Positions 1 to 8,164 are shown, numbered from the stretch's first letter. The stretch is 17,619 nucleotides of DNA from Desulfobulbus sp. (GCA_028684915.1 JAQUEZ010000120.1:1-17619); one strand, 5' to 3'. A program made the numbers and translations. Notes: generated by a model from the letters alone, not told the origin.

Positions 1-1
1 G

Positions 2-550
2 GTGGGATTCAGAGGTTCGTTCATCTCCGGGCTGATTACCGCAATGATCACCCCTTTGGCGATCGGCGTGGTGGAGAGGATGATTCCGGTGTTCGGCTCA
101 ACCTCCCCCACCACCTTCGACAAATGCTTCATTTTCCTGCTGGCCTTCGGTTTCACCCTGGGCTACGCCTGCTTCATCGCCCGGGCCGCATCCCTCTATA
201 TCGGTCCATACACCAGGAGCATGATCCGGAATTTTGTCGGCGGTGTGATAACAGGGGCGGTCGCCAAGATGATCATCGCCTTCATCTTTTTCCACTTCCT
301 CTACATGGTAGTGCTCAGCGAGAACCATGTCATCAGGATTCTTCTCAGGGTCAGGAAATACATGAAAATGGATACATTCATCGCAATCTACCAATGGATA
401 ATGGAGTTCAGGCCGGTGCTGCTCACGGCATCATACCTGATAGTCGTCACCACAACCGTTTTTGTCATATTACCGCTGATCACCATGATCATTGTTTCCA
501 TGCGGAACAGACAGCTGGAAAAGATCAAGGCTATCGTGGAAAACCGCTGA
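2..550 (+). CDS. Unrecognised four-helix inner-membrane protein, probably 5'-partial
   Basis: I do not recognise this family. The visible 182 residues contain about four hydrophobic stretches, near residues 7-28, 43-65, 78-106 and 138-166. Short charged loops separate them, and the C-terminal tail is basic and charged (RNRQLEKIKAIVENR), as expected for a cytoplasmic end of a polytopic membrane protein. The reading frame is open to the window edge, and the first codon is a GTG at base 2 with no visible ribosome site, so the true start is probably upstream. A second gene follows after 11 bases, suggesting co-transcription. No catalytic or binding motif is visible, so no function is proposed. 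The coding call rests on length, hydrophobic pattern and tight spacing to the next gene. Confidence 0.7.
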   Translation: MGFRGSFISGLITAMITPLAIGVVERMIPVFGSTSPTTFDKCFIFLLAFGFTLGYACFIARAASLYIGPYTRSMIRNFVGGVITGAVAKMIIAFIFFHFLYMVVLSENHVIRILLRVRKYMKMDTFIAIYQWIMEFRPVLLTASYLIVVTTTVFVILPLITMIIVSMRNRQLEKIKAIVENR

Positions 551-561
551 AGGAGGGACAA

Positions 562-948
562 ATGGCAGAAAAAATGGAAGGGAAAAAAGATAAAATAACG
601 CGGGAAGAGCGGACGGAGCAACAAAAACAGCGGCTGGAACGGAAAATGGAACTGGCCCAGCGGGACGACATGGGCATCGTCTCCCGGCGGACCCTGGATT
701 CCTCGGACTTCATCCGCCTGTTCGGCACTACAGACTTCATGCTGAGTCTCGTCCGGGGAAACATGGGTCGAAAAGGAAAGATTGATGTGGCCAGGGCGGC
801 AAAGTTCCTGGGTGAAGCGGAACGGATCAAGGAAGAGATCAACCTGCTCAACGCCGAGATGTGCCGGGAACTGGGGAGAGAGTACAAGCCGCCGTACGGG
901 TTCGAGAATCCTTTGAAGGAGGAGAAACAACCAGTGGAAAGCAATTAA
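562..948 (+). CDS. Unrecognised small charged cytoplasmic protein (128 aa)
   Basis: The start is the ATG at 562, preceded by AGGAGG (551-556) with 5-base spacing. The frame stays open further upstream, but that part overlaps the membrane-protein gene and lacks a ribosome site. The product is very hydrophilic: residues 1-35 are rich in Lys, Glu, Arg and Gln, probably one long helix or coiled coil. A more ordered part from about residue 40 to 110 includes SSDFIRLFGTTDFMLSLV and a second amphipathic helix (AAKFLGEAERIKEEINLLNAE). No signal peptide, membrane segment, zinc site or enzyme motif is visible. The 11-base gap to the upstream membrane-protein gene suggests that the two act together, perhaps as a membrane component and a soluble partner, but this is only inference. 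I could not assign a family. Confidence 0.72.
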   Translation: MAEKMEGKKDKITREERTEQQKQRLERKMELAQRDDMGIVSRRTLDSSDFIRLFGTTDFMLSLVRGNMGRKGKIDVARAAKFLGEAERIKEEINLLNAEMCRELGREYKPPYGFENPLKEEKQPVESN

Positions 949-1269
949 TTTTAGAAAAATTTCCCCTCGGAAAGCTGGTGTGCCATAAATTAACGATTAC
1001 TAATCTTACTACACTGTTCTAATTTTGGGAACCACCTCTCACAGGAACCTTATCCACACAGTAGCCGGGATAGGATATCTCCTGAAAGAAACCTGATCAT
1101 CAATAGGCGAATGAGCTAAGCGAATCGGGGACTGAATCACCTGAGTGAGCCACGCTGAACTCATGCTGCAAATCCGTGTACAGGTTCTCATCGAAGACCT
1201 GCGAAAAACCTTCTGCCGATGGTTCCCCGGAATGTAATCGGAGGTGCAAAATGCCCTAAAGGCAGCATA
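949..1269. other. Gene-poor stretch upstream of the IS element
   Basis: About 320 bases without a convincing gene. The only open stretch of note is a 25-codon frame at 1163-1237 ending MLQIRVQVLIEDLRKTFCRW plus four residues. It has no ribosome site and may be a fragment of a decayed gene. No T-rich terminator is visible after the gene ending at 948. The stretch ends at the left inverted repeat of the insertion sequence. Confidence 0.5.
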
Positions 1270-1270
1270 G

Positions 1271-1284
1271 CAGGCCGTTGAAAT
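1271..1284 (+). repeat. Left terminal inverted repeat of the IS
   Basis: CAGGCCGTTGAAAT matches 13 of 14 positions of the reverse complement of 2583-2596. The single difference is at the sixth base. Confidence 0.7.
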
Positions 1285-1426
1285 ATGGCCGTATCTGATC
1301 TTACCGAACTTTTCAGCTTGTTTTTTTGAATCAGTTTCGCGCTTTGTCGGTTAGTGTTTCGCCGTTTCGCTCTTTATCAACCACATATGGCGGCTGAATT
1401 GCCTGATGCGAGGGGTTTTTCCACTG

Positions 1427-2533
1427 TCAGGTGACGCCAAGCCCCAGGTTTTTCATCCGAACTAGGTTGTAAGCTGCCGCATGCAGGTCAAGTTGCATGG
1501 CGATTTTATCGATCCCCCGGTACAGCGCCTTGCGTAATCTGCCGACAGTTTTCATCCAGCCAAAGCCTTCTTCTATCCGTTTCCTAATCTTCTGGCTGAT
1601 GGCATAATTCGGATGATTGGTGGTTCTGCCGTCGATGGCCGACTTTCTGTTGCTGGTGTTCTGTGTCACGTGCGGCGTGACCTTGAGCCGGCGCAGTTCC
1701 CTAACAAATGGTTCTGTGTCGTAGCCTTTGTCGCCGCCTAGGGTAATCCGCCGGCTGGTCCGGGGCAATTTCTCTACCATAGCCTTTGCCGCTTCGCGCT
1801 CGCCGGAACCGCTTGCCGTGGTCACCTTGGTCCTGATGATCAGGCCGCTGCGATTCTCCATCAGGACATGTCCCTGGTAGCAGAGCTTGGCTTCCTTGGT
1901 CTTCCCCTTGCGGTAGAGCCGGGCATCGGGATCGGTGACGGAACCATGAGTTTCGTTGGCAAGCTTCTTACCTCTGAAATCCACGGTCTCGTTTCTGCCG
2001 CCACCGCTGGCAGAAGGAGGCTCATCCTTGGGCTTGAAGCTCTTGATGGAGGCCCAGGCTTCGATGAGGGTACCGTCAACAGTGAAGTGCTCGCGGGACA
2101 AAAGGCGCTTGCGTTCCGCCTGAGCCAGTATCCGAGAAAGGAACTCGGCGGCAACCTCAGAACCGATCAACCGTTCACTGTTCTTGGCAAAGCTGGAATG
2201 GTCCCAGATCTTCTCGTCCAGGCCCATGCCGAGAAACCAGCGGACCCGGAAGTTATAGTGAATCTGTTCCACCATCTGCCGGTTGCTGCGAATGGAATAG
2301 AGAATCATTAGCAGTTGCGCCTTCAAGAGCTTCTCTGGCGGGATCGATGACCTGCCGGTCGCGGCATACATGCTGTCAAAGAGCTTGTTCATCCCTTCCA
2401 GGGCGTCATCGGCCATCTTGCGGATGGCCCGCAGAGGGTGGTCCTTGGGGACAAAGGATTCGGGTGTCACATAAGTAAAGAGTGCTTCCGTGTTTCTATC
2501 GAAACAGCGCATAACTTTCCTCAATAATTGCAT
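1427..2533 (-). CDS. IS5-superfamily DDE transposase
   Basis: Full-length transposase of 368 codons from the first ATG. The N-terminal part (about 20-125) is the IS5-type dimerisation/DNA-binding domain with the conserved PPEKLLKAQLLMILYSIRS and WFLGMGL blocks. The catalytic core follows: D153 in FTVDGTLIEAW, D268 in GDKGYD, and E321 in the YREK-like signature (R317, three residues, E321, six residues, K328). All three acidic residues are present, so the enzyme looks competent. The annotated ATG at 2533 has no ribosome site, whereas an internal ATG at 2512 (residue 8) is preceded by GAGG six bases away, so the natural product is more likely MRCFDRNTEA onward (361 aa). A long inverted repeat covers this start and could limit read-through expression. 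Confidence 0.93.
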   Translation of the reverse strand: MQLLRKVMRCFDRNTEALFTYVTPESFVPKDHPLRAIRKMADDALEGMNKLFDSMYAATGRSSIPPEKLLKAQLLMILYSIRSNRQMVEQIHYNFRVRWFLGMGLDEKIWDHSSFAKNSERLIGSEVAAEFLSRILAQAERKRLLSREHFTVDGTLIEAWASIKSFKPKDEPPSASGGGRNETVDFRGKKLANETHGSVTDPDARLYRKGKTKEAKLCYQGHVLMENRSGLIIRTKVTTASGSGEREAAKAMVEKLPRTSRRITLGGDKGYDTEPFVRELRRLKVTPHVTQNTSNRKSAIDGRTTNHPNYAISQKIRKRIEEGFGWMKTVGRLRKALYRGIDKIAMQLDLHAAAYNLVRMKNLGLGVT

Positions 2534-2546
2534 AATGTTATGCGCT
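2506..2546 (-). promoter_or_regulatory. 10-bp inverted repeat spanning the transposase start
   Basis: AGCGCATAAC (2506-2515) and GTTATGCGCT (2537-2546) are perfect inverted repeats 21 bases apart. In an mRNA entering from outside the IS, the stem would pair over the preferred ATG (2512-2510) and put the GAGG ribosome site in the loop. A shorter alternative pairing, GCATAA-TG-TTATGC (2530-2543), uses the same right arm. Blocking translation of read-through transcripts with such structures is known for several IS families. Here it is an inference from sequence alone. Confidence 0.5.
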
Positions 2547-2582
2547 ATAAATTACCACAAATAGGCTATTTTCTTTATTTCA

Positions 2583-2596
2583 ATTTCAACAGCCTG
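2583..2596 (-). repeat. Right terminal inverted repeat of the IS
   Basis: ATTTCAACAGCCTG is the partner of the left repeat at 1271-1284. It lies about 50 bases upstream of the transposase reading frame, so the transposase promoter must sit in the intervening AT-rich stretch or outside the element. Confidence 0.7.
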
Positions 2597-2763
2597 TTAA
2601 ATACTCCAGACCCTGTCTTGTTACGCTCTCCTATTAGATCCTAACTATCCCTACCAAAAACTCACTCAAAGACAAAAACTCTCAATCGACTATTTTTACC
2701 ATCCTCCAATCTTTTTAAAGCCATATCTCTATACATAAAACTGATAGCCCCACAATAAATCTG

Positions 2764-2792
2764 TTGACAAAATGCTTGAACGGATTAAAGAT
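2764..2792 (+). promoter_or_regulatory. Candidate sigma-70 promoter of the efflux operon
   Basis: A consensus -35 box TTGACA (2764-2769) is followed after 17 bases by a weak -10 box AAAGAT (2787-2792). The -10 lies inside the large palindrome that probably binds the TetR protein, so repression by steric block is plausible. The position makes the alternative ATG at 2772 unlikely as a start. Confidence 0.5.
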
Positions 2793-2814
2793 AGTAACCA
2801 ATTACTATCTTTAA
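2785..2814 (+). promoter_or_regulatory. Perfect 13-bp palindrome, probable TetR operator
   Basis: TTAAAGATAGTAA (2785-2797), spacer CCAA, TTACTATCTTTAA (2802-2814). All 13 pairs match. It lies between the -35 box and the ribosome site of the tetR gene, as expected for an autoregulatory operator of an AcrR/TetR-type dimer. It could also form an RNA hairpin, but it has no following T-run, so it is not a terminator. Confidence 0.72.
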
Positions 2815-2825
2815 GGAGTTACTTC

Positions 2826-3434
2826 ATGAACTCACATCTCAAGCATCTTCCGGCGATGGAGCGGCGTGCCGTGACAGTTGAAGCGGTTATCGAGCTGGCT
2901 GCAGAGCAAAATCCCAGTGAGATTACTACCGCGTCTATAGCCAAGCGCATGGGGCTGACCCAAGGCGCGATTTTTCGCCACTTTCCTTCCAAAGACGCCA
3001 TCCTGGAAGCGGTCATGGAGTGGGTAGCGGAAAAGCTGCTCTCCGGGGTGGACAAGGCAGCGCAGTCGGCCAAATCACCACTGGCCGCGCTTGAGGCGAT
3101 ATTCATGGCCCATATAGATTTTGTGGCCGAACACCCCGGCGTGCCAAGAATACTGTTCGGTGAGTTGCAGCGTGGGGAATTGACGGCCCCCAAACGTATA
3201 GCGCAAACTATTATTCAACGTTATGGCGAACGGTTACAACAAGTAATCGATGAGGGGAAAAAGTGTGGCGAATTAGACGCCTCGCTCGAATCCGAGGCGG
3301 GAGCCATTCTTTTTATTGGCACCGTCCAGGGATTAGTCATGCAGTCAATGTTGGCCGGTGATGTTGCGCGAATCAGGCATGATGCCCCAAAGGCCTTTGC
3401 CATCTATCGGCGCGGCATAAGGAGAATACAATGA
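2826..3434 (+). CDS. TetR/AcrR-family transcriptional repressor of the efflux operon
   Basis: A 202-aa protein of typical TetR length. The N-terminal DNA-binding domain (about residues 14-62) carries the family pattern ITTASIAKRMGLTQGAIFRH followed by FPSKDAILEAV. The rest is the variable ligand-binding and dimerisation region, with the GVPRILFGELQ block common in AcrR-type proteins. The ATG at 2826 is chosen because AAGGAG lies at 2813-2818 with proper spacing. An in-frame ATG at 2772 would sit inside the promoter and operator. Its stop overlaps the adaptor-gene start (ATGA at 3431-3434), indicating one transcript with the exporter. The expected role is to repress the operon until a transported compound binds. 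The ligand cannot be read from the sequence. Confidence 0.92.
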   Translation: MNSHLKHLPAMERRAVTVEAVIELAAEQNPSEITTASIAKRMGLTQGAIFRHFPSKDAILEAVMEWVAEKLLSGVDKAAQSAKSPLAALEAIFMAHIDFVAEHPGVPRILFGELQRGELTAPKRIAQTIIQRYGERLQQVIDEGKKCGELDASLESEAGAILFIGTVQGLVMQSMLAGDVARIRHDAPKAFAIYRRGIRRIQ

Positions 3435-4582
3435 AAAAGTTGCCCCTTCAGGGCCGCACCCTGGCGATTATTGCTGTGCTTTTGCCTCTGCTGGCACTCT
3501 TCATCTACGTAGCCCTGCGCTCGGGACCTCTGGCGCCGGTTCCGGTGACGATCATAAAGGTGCAGGCACGTTCCATCGCACCAGGTTTGTTCGGGATCGG
3601 CACGGTTGAGGCGCGCTACACGTACAAGATCGGTCCGACCTTTGCCGGACGCCTTAAAAGGCTGGATGTGCAGGTGGGCGACCAGATAAAGGCTGGACAG
3701 GTACTGGGAGCAATGGACCCGGTTGATCTTGACCAGCGTATCCGTGCCCAGGATGCTGCGATCAAGCGTGCCGAGGCGCAGTTCCGAGATGCCCTGGCAC
3801 AAAAGACTTTTGCCCAAACACAAGCGCGGCGCTATGAACAATTGCTTGCAGCACGATCGACCAGTGAGGAAATTGTCGCCACCAAGAAACGTGAGTTACA
3901 GGCGGCTACGGCTGGTCTCGACGGGGCGCGTGAGGAACTCGTTCGTGCTCGAGCCGAGCAAGAAGCGTTGAAGGCTCAAAGTAATAACCTGCAGCTTGTC
4001 GCCTCGGCCGATGGCCTGGTAGCCGTGCGCGATGTTGATCCCGGTACCACGGTTGTCGCTGGCCAACCGGTGGTGGAGCTGATCGACCCGAAGAGCCTGT
4101 GGGTCAACGTGCGCTTTGATCAGATCAACGTCCAGGGACTGAAAGCAGGCTTGCCGGCGCACATTGTGCTGCGCTCGCGCGCCGGTCAGACAGTGGCCGG
4201 TAAAGTGCTGCGGGTGGAGCCATTGGCCGACGCGGTGACCGAGGAAACACTGGCCAAGGTGGTGTTTGCTCAACCTCTTGAATCACTGCCACCGGTGGGC
4301 GAACTTGCTGAAGTCACTGTTTCTTTAACGGCACTCCCCAGTATGCCGGTGATTCCAAATGCAGCCATCCAGCGGATCAACGGTAGTTTGGGAGTATGGC
4401 AGGTAATACGTGGAAAACTCCGATTTACGCCGGTTTCCTTGGGCATTGCCGATCTGGATGGTCATGTTCAGGTACGTTCGGGGCTTGAGGTTGGTGACCA
4501 GGTGGTTGAGTACAGCGCAAAAGCCTTGAGTAAACGCAGCCGTATACAGGTCGTTGATCAGATATCGGGGGTACCGCGATGA
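3431..4582 (+). CDS. HlyD/MacA-type periplasmic adaptor (membrane fusion protein)
   Basis: A 383-aa adaptor linking an inner-membrane ABC transporter to an outer-membrane channel. A single membrane anchor spans residues 10-30 with basic residues before it, so the body lies in the periplasm. Two half lipoyl/barrel-sandwich segments (about 64-99, with QVGDQIKAGQVLGAMDP, and 190-220, with ASADGLVAVRDVDPGTTVVA) flank a coiled-coil hairpin (about 100-187) rich in Ala, Gln, Arg and Glu. A beta-barrel domain (about 221-300) and a membrane-proximal domain follow. Start and stop both overlap their neighbours by four bases (ATGA at 3431 and 4579), so translation is probably coupled. The arrangement adaptor-permease-ATPase resembles DevBCA or MacAB-type exporters. 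Substrate unknown. Confidence 0.9.
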   Translation: MKKLPLQGRTLAIIAVLLPLLALFIYVALRSGPLAPVPVTIIKVQARSIAPGLFGIGTVEARYTYKIGPTFAGRLKRLDVQVGDQIKAGQVLGAMDPVDLDQRIRAQDAAIKRAEAQFRDALAQKTFAQTQARRYEQLLAARSTSEEIVATKKRELQAATAGLDGAREELVRARAEQEALKAQSNNLQLVASADGLVAVRDVDPGTTVVAGQPVVELIDPKSLWVNVRFDQINVQGLKAGLPAHIVLRSRAGQTVAGKVLRVEPLADAVTEETLAKVVFAQPLESLPPVGELAEVTVSLTALPSMPVIPNAAIQRINGSLGVWQVIRGKLRFTPVSLGIADLDGHVQVRSGLEVGDQVVEYSAKALSKRSRIQVVDQISGVPR

Positions 4583-5784
4583 TCAGCCTTGCAGGGCGGG
4601 ACATCATGCACTCCTGGGGCAAATTTGTCTTTACCGGCGTAGGCCTGGGGCTGTTGATCGGCGTAACACTGTCCATGGCCGGAATCTACCGGGGCATGGT
4701 GGACGACGCCAAGGTGTTGCTCGACAACAGCGGCGCTGATCTCTGGGTGGTGCAAAAGGACACTCTTGGTCCCTATGCCGAGTCGTCGAGCATCTATGAC
4801 GATACCTGGCGCAGCATACGCAACATGCCGGGCGTGGCACGAGCGGCCAATGTTACCTATCTCACCATGCAGGTGCGCCAAGGGAATCGTGATGTACGCG
4901 CGATGATCTCCGGCATCACCGCAGGGGATCCGGGGACACCCGGCTGGCCGCCGTATCTGGTCGCGGGACGACAGATCACCCGCAGCCATTACGAGGCGGT
5001 GGCCGACATTTCTGCCGGGTTCAAACTTGGCGAACGCATCAAAATCCGCCGCAACAAGTACACCGTGGTTGGCCTGACCAGAAGGATGGTATCTTCAAGT
5101 GGTGACCCGATGGTTTTTATCCCACTCAAGGATGCTCAGGAAGCCCAGTTTCTCAAAGACAATGACGCCATCCGCCAGCAGCGGCGACGCACCGCCGGAA
5201 ATCCGGCTTTCAATCGCCCTGGCGTGCCCGGTCTACTCGATGCGGTTATCGCTTCGCAAAATACCAATTCTTTCGTAAATGCTGTTCTGGTACAGGTTGA
5301 ACCAGGCCGGAATGCTGAGGAAGTGGCTGACTCAATTCGACGTTGGAAGCGTCTGACGGTTCACACCCGCAGCCAGATGGAGGAGATCCTGGTGGGCAAG
5401 TTGATCGCCACCTCGGCGAAACAGATCGGCATGTTCCTGGTGATTCTCTCGATTGTCAGTGCGGCAATCGTCGCGTTTATTATCTACACCCTGACACTCG
5501 GCAAGATCCGCGAAATCGCGGTACTCAAGCTGATTGGCACCAGGAACCGCACCATTGCCGGCCTGATAATGCAACAGGCCATTGCCCTGGGTGTGATCGG
5601 CTTTGTGGTGGGCAAGATTACCGCCACCTTGCTGATGGCGCCCATTTTCCCCAAATATGTGCTGCTGGAGCCCCTCGATTCTCTCAGAGGATTCGTCGCC
5701 GTGGTTGTGATCTGCATACTATCAAGCATTATCGCCATTCGTGCCGCCCTCAAAGTCGATCCGGCCGAAGCCATTGGAGGTTGA
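4579..5784 (+). CDS. ABC transporter permease, MacB/FtsX (DevC-like) type
   Basis: A 401-aa inner-membrane permease with the FtsX/MacB topology. One N-terminal helix (about 15-37) is followed by a large periplasmic domain (about 40-280) with DLWVVQKDTLGPYAESSSI. Three helices come near the C-terminus (about 283-305, 327-355 and 370-390). The cytoplasmic coupling motif KIREIAVLKLIGTRN lies after the second helix, and the C-terminus ends in VDPAEAIGG, typical of MacB/DevC/LolC relatives. There is no fused ATPase, so the energy subunit is the separate downstream gene. MacB-type proteins act as mechanotransmitters that drive substrate from the periplasm through the outer-membrane duct. The gene overlaps the adaptor gene by four bases and ends one base before the ATPase start. 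Confidence 0.9.
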   Translation: MISLAGRDIMHSWGKFVFTGVGLGLLIGVTLSMAGIYRGMVDDAKVLLDNSGADLWVVQKDTLGPYAESSSIYDDTWRSIRNMPGVARAANVTYLTMQVRQGNRDVRAMISGITAGDPGTPGWPPYLVAGRQITRSHYEAVADISAGFKLGERIKIRRNKYTVVGLTRRMVSSSGDPMVFIPLKDAQEAQFLKDNDAIRQQRRRTAGNPAFNRPGVPGLLDAVIASQNTNSFVNAVLVQVEPGRNAEEVADSIRRWKRLTVHTRSQMEEILVGKLIATSAKQIGMFLVILSIVSAAIVAFIIYTLTLGKIREIAVLKLIGTRNRTIAGLIMQQAIALGVIGFVVGKITATLLMAPIFPKYVLLEPLDSLRGFVAVVVICILSSIIAIRAALKVDPAEAIGG

Positions 5785-5785
5785 C

Positions 5786-6493
5786 ATGACCGGCAAGGGA
5801 ATTCGTATCGAGGGGTTGCAGAAACGCTATGGCAGTGGCGATACCGCCGTTGATGCCTTGAAAAAGGTCGATATGCAGGTGGCCCCCGGCGAGGTGGTCG
5901 GCCTGATCGGCCCATCGGGCTCGGGCAAGAGCACACTACTCAAATGCCTTGGGGCGGTAATCGAGCCAACCGCCGGACGCATGATCCTTGATGATGTGGT
6001 GATATATGACAATAGCTGGAAGGTCAAGGACCTTCGGGCCCTGCGTCGCGACAGAATCGGCTTTATCTTTCAAGCGCCCTATCTCCTCTCCTTCCTTGAT
6101 GTCACGGATAACGTTGCCCTGCTGCCCATGCTGGCCGGAAAGCCCAACGCCGAAGCACGCAGCCAAGCAAGAGAGTTGCTGAAGGCTCTCGATGTAGAGC
6201 ATCGCGCCAAGGCTATGCCTTCGCAACTTTCCGGCGGAGAACAGCAGCGAGTAGCCATAGCCCGGGGACTGGTCAATCGCCCACCGGTGATTCTTGCCGA
6301 TGAACCGACTGCACCGCTCGACAGCGAGCGTGCGTTGGCAGTAATTCGGATTCTGAACGAGATGGCCCGCAAATTCGAGACAGCCATTATCGTTGTTACT
6401 CACGACGAAAAGATCATCCCTACATTCAAACGCATCTACCATATCCGTGATGGCGTGACCTACGAGGAGGCCGGTAAGGGACTGGATTTCTAA
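5786..6493 (+). CDS. ABC transporter ATP-binding subunit (MacB/LolD/DevA type)
   Basis: A 235-aa nucleotide-binding subunit with all the expected motifs: Walker [10 protein letters not shown] at 42-50, Q-loop Q96 in FIFQAP, signature LSGGEQQR at 148-155, Walker B VILADEP at 168-174, and switch histidine H206 in VVTHDE. The D-loop reads APLDS rather than the commoner ALDS or NLDS form. The start is the ATG at 5786, with GGAGG at 5776-5780 inside the end of the permease gene. An in-frame ATG at 5741 lies within the permease gene and lacks a ribosome site. It powers the adjacent permease. Confidence 0.94.
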   Translation: MTGKGIRIEGLQKRYGSGDTAVDALKKVDMQVAPGEVVGLIGPSGSGKSTLLKCLGAVIEPTAGRMILDDVVIYDNSWKVKDLRALRRDRIGFIFQAPYLLSFLDVTDNVALLPMLAGKPNAEARSQARELLKALDVEHRAKAMPSQLSGGEQQRVAIARGLVNRPPVILADEPTAPLDSERALAVIRILNEMARKFETAIIVVTHDEKIIPTFKRIYHIRDGVTYEEAGKGLDF

Positions 6494-6649
6494 TGACCTG
6501 CATGGGCCCTTTGAAGCAATCTTTGCCACAGATGTGATCGGCACGTTTTAGTGCCGGCAGCTTTGATTTCGTAACCTGCTGGTAACACGGGAATTAAATG
6601 TTTGTACTGTCATCAAAGTTTTTTTGCAAACTGTTCCAGGAGTACTTTT
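6494..6649 (+). other. Spacer between ATPase and outer-membrane channel genes, with a small hairpin
   Basis: This 156-base gap is the only sizeable break in the efflux locus. A 6-bp stem CGGCAC/GTGCCG (6539-6544 and 6551-6556, six-base loop) is present but lacks a following T-run. It may be a weak processing or pausing site rather than a terminator. A separate promoter for the channel gene is possible, but I cannot point to a clear one. Confidence 0.35.
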
Positions 6650-8164
6650 ATGCGCAACGTAAAAACGAACGATGTCCACCTTTTCCTTCCCTTCATCCTT
6701 GCCGGGCTGCTGGCAGGATGCACCGTTGGTCCTGATTTTAGACGCCCGACACTCCCTGGCGTGGCGACGTACGTCGTGGATCCCTTGGCTGAGCAGACAG
6801 CCTCAGCACCCACGACGTTAGGAGAAACACAACGTTTCGTCAAAGACGGCTGGGTAAACCCTCATTGGTGGAAAGAACTTGGCTCAGCGAAGCTGGACGC
6901 CCTGATTGATGAAGCCTTGCAGGCCAACCCCACCTTGACTAGCGCTCAAGCGTCTTTGCGCCAGGCGCAAGAGCTTTATTCCGCGCAGAGCGGTTCGACT
7001 CTTTATCCGCAGGTTGACGCCGACTTCGGCGGCCAGCGCCAGCGTTTCAATCCCGCCAGCATGGGGCAGATTGGCGATGCCCGTGAGTTCACTCTATACA
7101 ATGCCAGTGTGGGTGTGCAGTATAATTTTGACCTGTTCGGCGGCAACCGGCGTGCGCTGGAAGCCTTGGCAGCCCAGGTCGATTATCAGCGCTATCAGCT
7201 GGCAGGTGCGCGATTGACCTTGGTGGGCAACATCGTCACTTCCGCTATCACCCAAGTAAGACTGGCCATGCAAATCCAGGCTACGACAGCTATTCTCCAA
7301 TCTCAGGAAGAACAGCTGGGATTGACCCGGGAAAGGGTTCGTCTCGGTCAGGCTTCTCCGGATGATGTTCTGGCCTTGCAACCACAGGTGGAGCAGACTC
7401 GTGCTGGCATTCCACTGCTGCGCAAGCAGCTTCAGCAGAACGAACATCTGCTGGCCGTGCTCACTGGCAGAGCTCCGGGAGCTGAAAGTTTGCCGTCTTT
7501 TTCCCTTGAGGAATTCACATTACCTGCAGAGCTGCCATTGGTAGTGCCCTCCGAGCTGGTGCGTACGCGTCCCGATATCCAGGCCGCTGAAGCCCTGCTG
7601 CACAAGGCTAATGCAGAATACGGCGTGGAGATTGCCAAATTGTATCCACAACTTAACCTCAGCGCTAATCTAGGTTCTCAGGCTTTAACCATGGCCACTT
7701 TGTTCGGTAGCGGTTCGGCGGTTTGGAGCCTGCTTGGGCAACTGACTCAACCTCTTCTCAACCCCGGACTGCCGGCAAAGAAACGAGCGGCTCTGGCCGC
7801 ATTCGATGCCGCGGCTGCGAATTACCAAACCGTCGTGCTCGAATCCCTGCGCACTGTGGCCGACGTACTCAGTGCATTAGACAACGATGCTCAAAGATTG
7901 GCAGCCTTGTTCACCGCTGATGCCGCAGCGCGAAATTTCCTAGATTCAATGCAGCGTCGCTACAACTTGGGTGCGGCCAGCTATGTGGAGCTGCTCATCG
8001 CTCAACAGCAGTCACAGCAGACACGAATCAACCTCATAGAGGCTCAGGCCCAGCGACTTGTCATTTGCGCCGCATTTTATCAGGCAATGGGCGGAGGTTT
8101 TTTACGCAATAGCGCAGCTATTGCGGCATCATATCCGTTGAAAGCCCATGAGATGGAAAACTGA
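6650..8164 (+). CDS. Outer-membrane efflux lipoprotein, TolC/NodT (OprM-like) family
   Basis: A 504-aa outer-membrane channel subunit, the usual length for OprM/NodT lipoproteins. The start is the ATG at 6650, with AGGAG at 6638-6642. An in-frame ATG at 6602 would add 16 residues with no ribosome site. A hydrophobic signal ends in lipobox LLAGC with the modified cysteine at residue 24, followed by the family hallmark TVGPDFRRP. Two repeated OEP domains follow. The first has the NPTLTSAQASLRQAQ helix and GVQYNFDLFGGNRRALEA, and the second has RTRPDIQAAEALLHKANAEYG and LTQPLLNPG, ending with YNLGAASYVELLIAQQQ. Three copies form a trimeric duct. With the preceding adaptor, permease and ATPase it completes a tripartite exporter. 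Confidence 0.92.
   Translation: MRNVKTNDVHLFLPFILAGLLAGCTVGPDFRRPTLPGVATYVVDPLAEQTASAPTTLGETQRFVKDGWVNPHWWKELGSAKLDALIDEALQANPTLTSAQASLRQAQELYSAQSGSTLYPQVDADFGGQRQRFNPASMGQIGDAREFTLYNASVGVQYNFDLFGGNRRALEALAAQVDYQRYQLAGARLTLVGNIVTSAITQVRLAMQIQATTAILQSQEEQLGLTRERVRLGQASPDDVLALQPQVEQTRAGIPLLRKQLQQNEHLLAVLTGRAPGAESLPSFSLEEFTLPAELPLVVPSELVRTRPDIQAAEALLHKANAEYGVEIAKLYPQLNLSANLGSQALTMATLFGSGSAVWSLLGQLTQPLLNPGLPAKKRAALAAFDAAAANYQTVVLESLRTVADVLSALDNDAQRLAALFTADAAARNFLDSMQRRYNLGAASYVELLIAQQQSQQTRINLIEAQAQRLVICAAFYQAMGGGFLRNSAAIAASYPLKAHEMEN

Larger units (their letters stand above)
1270..2597 (-). mobile_element. IS5-superfamily insertion sequence, about 1.33 kb
   Basis: A single reverse-strand DDE transposase gene is bracketed by imperfect terminal inverted repeats. 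The left end is CAGGCCGTTGAAAT at 1271-1284. The right end is ATTTCAACAGCCTG at 2583-2596, whose reverse complement is CAGGCTGTTGAAAT, so 13 of 14 positions match. If the element ends one base further out on each side, a TA dinucleotide flanks it at 1268-1269 and 2598-2599, which would fit a 2-bp target duplication as seen in some IS5 subgroups. The exact ends therefore remain uncertain by a base or two. The element looks complete and its transposase is unbroken, so it may be active. About 140 bases lie between the left end and the transposase stop with no further gene. Confidence 0.75.

Noticed and set aside
1163..1237. 25-codon open frame upstream of the IS
   Set aside because: Too short, no ribosome site and no recognised family; mentioned only as a possible fragment.
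2772..2825. N-terminal extension of the first TetR from the ATG at 2772
   Set aside because: It overlaps the promoter spacer and the palindrome and has no ribosome site; the ATG at 2826 has AAGGAG at ideal spacing.
6602..6649. Upstream ATG for the outer-membrane channel
   Set aside because: It would add a polar segment before the signal peptide and has no ribosome site; the ATG at 6650 places the lipobox correctly.
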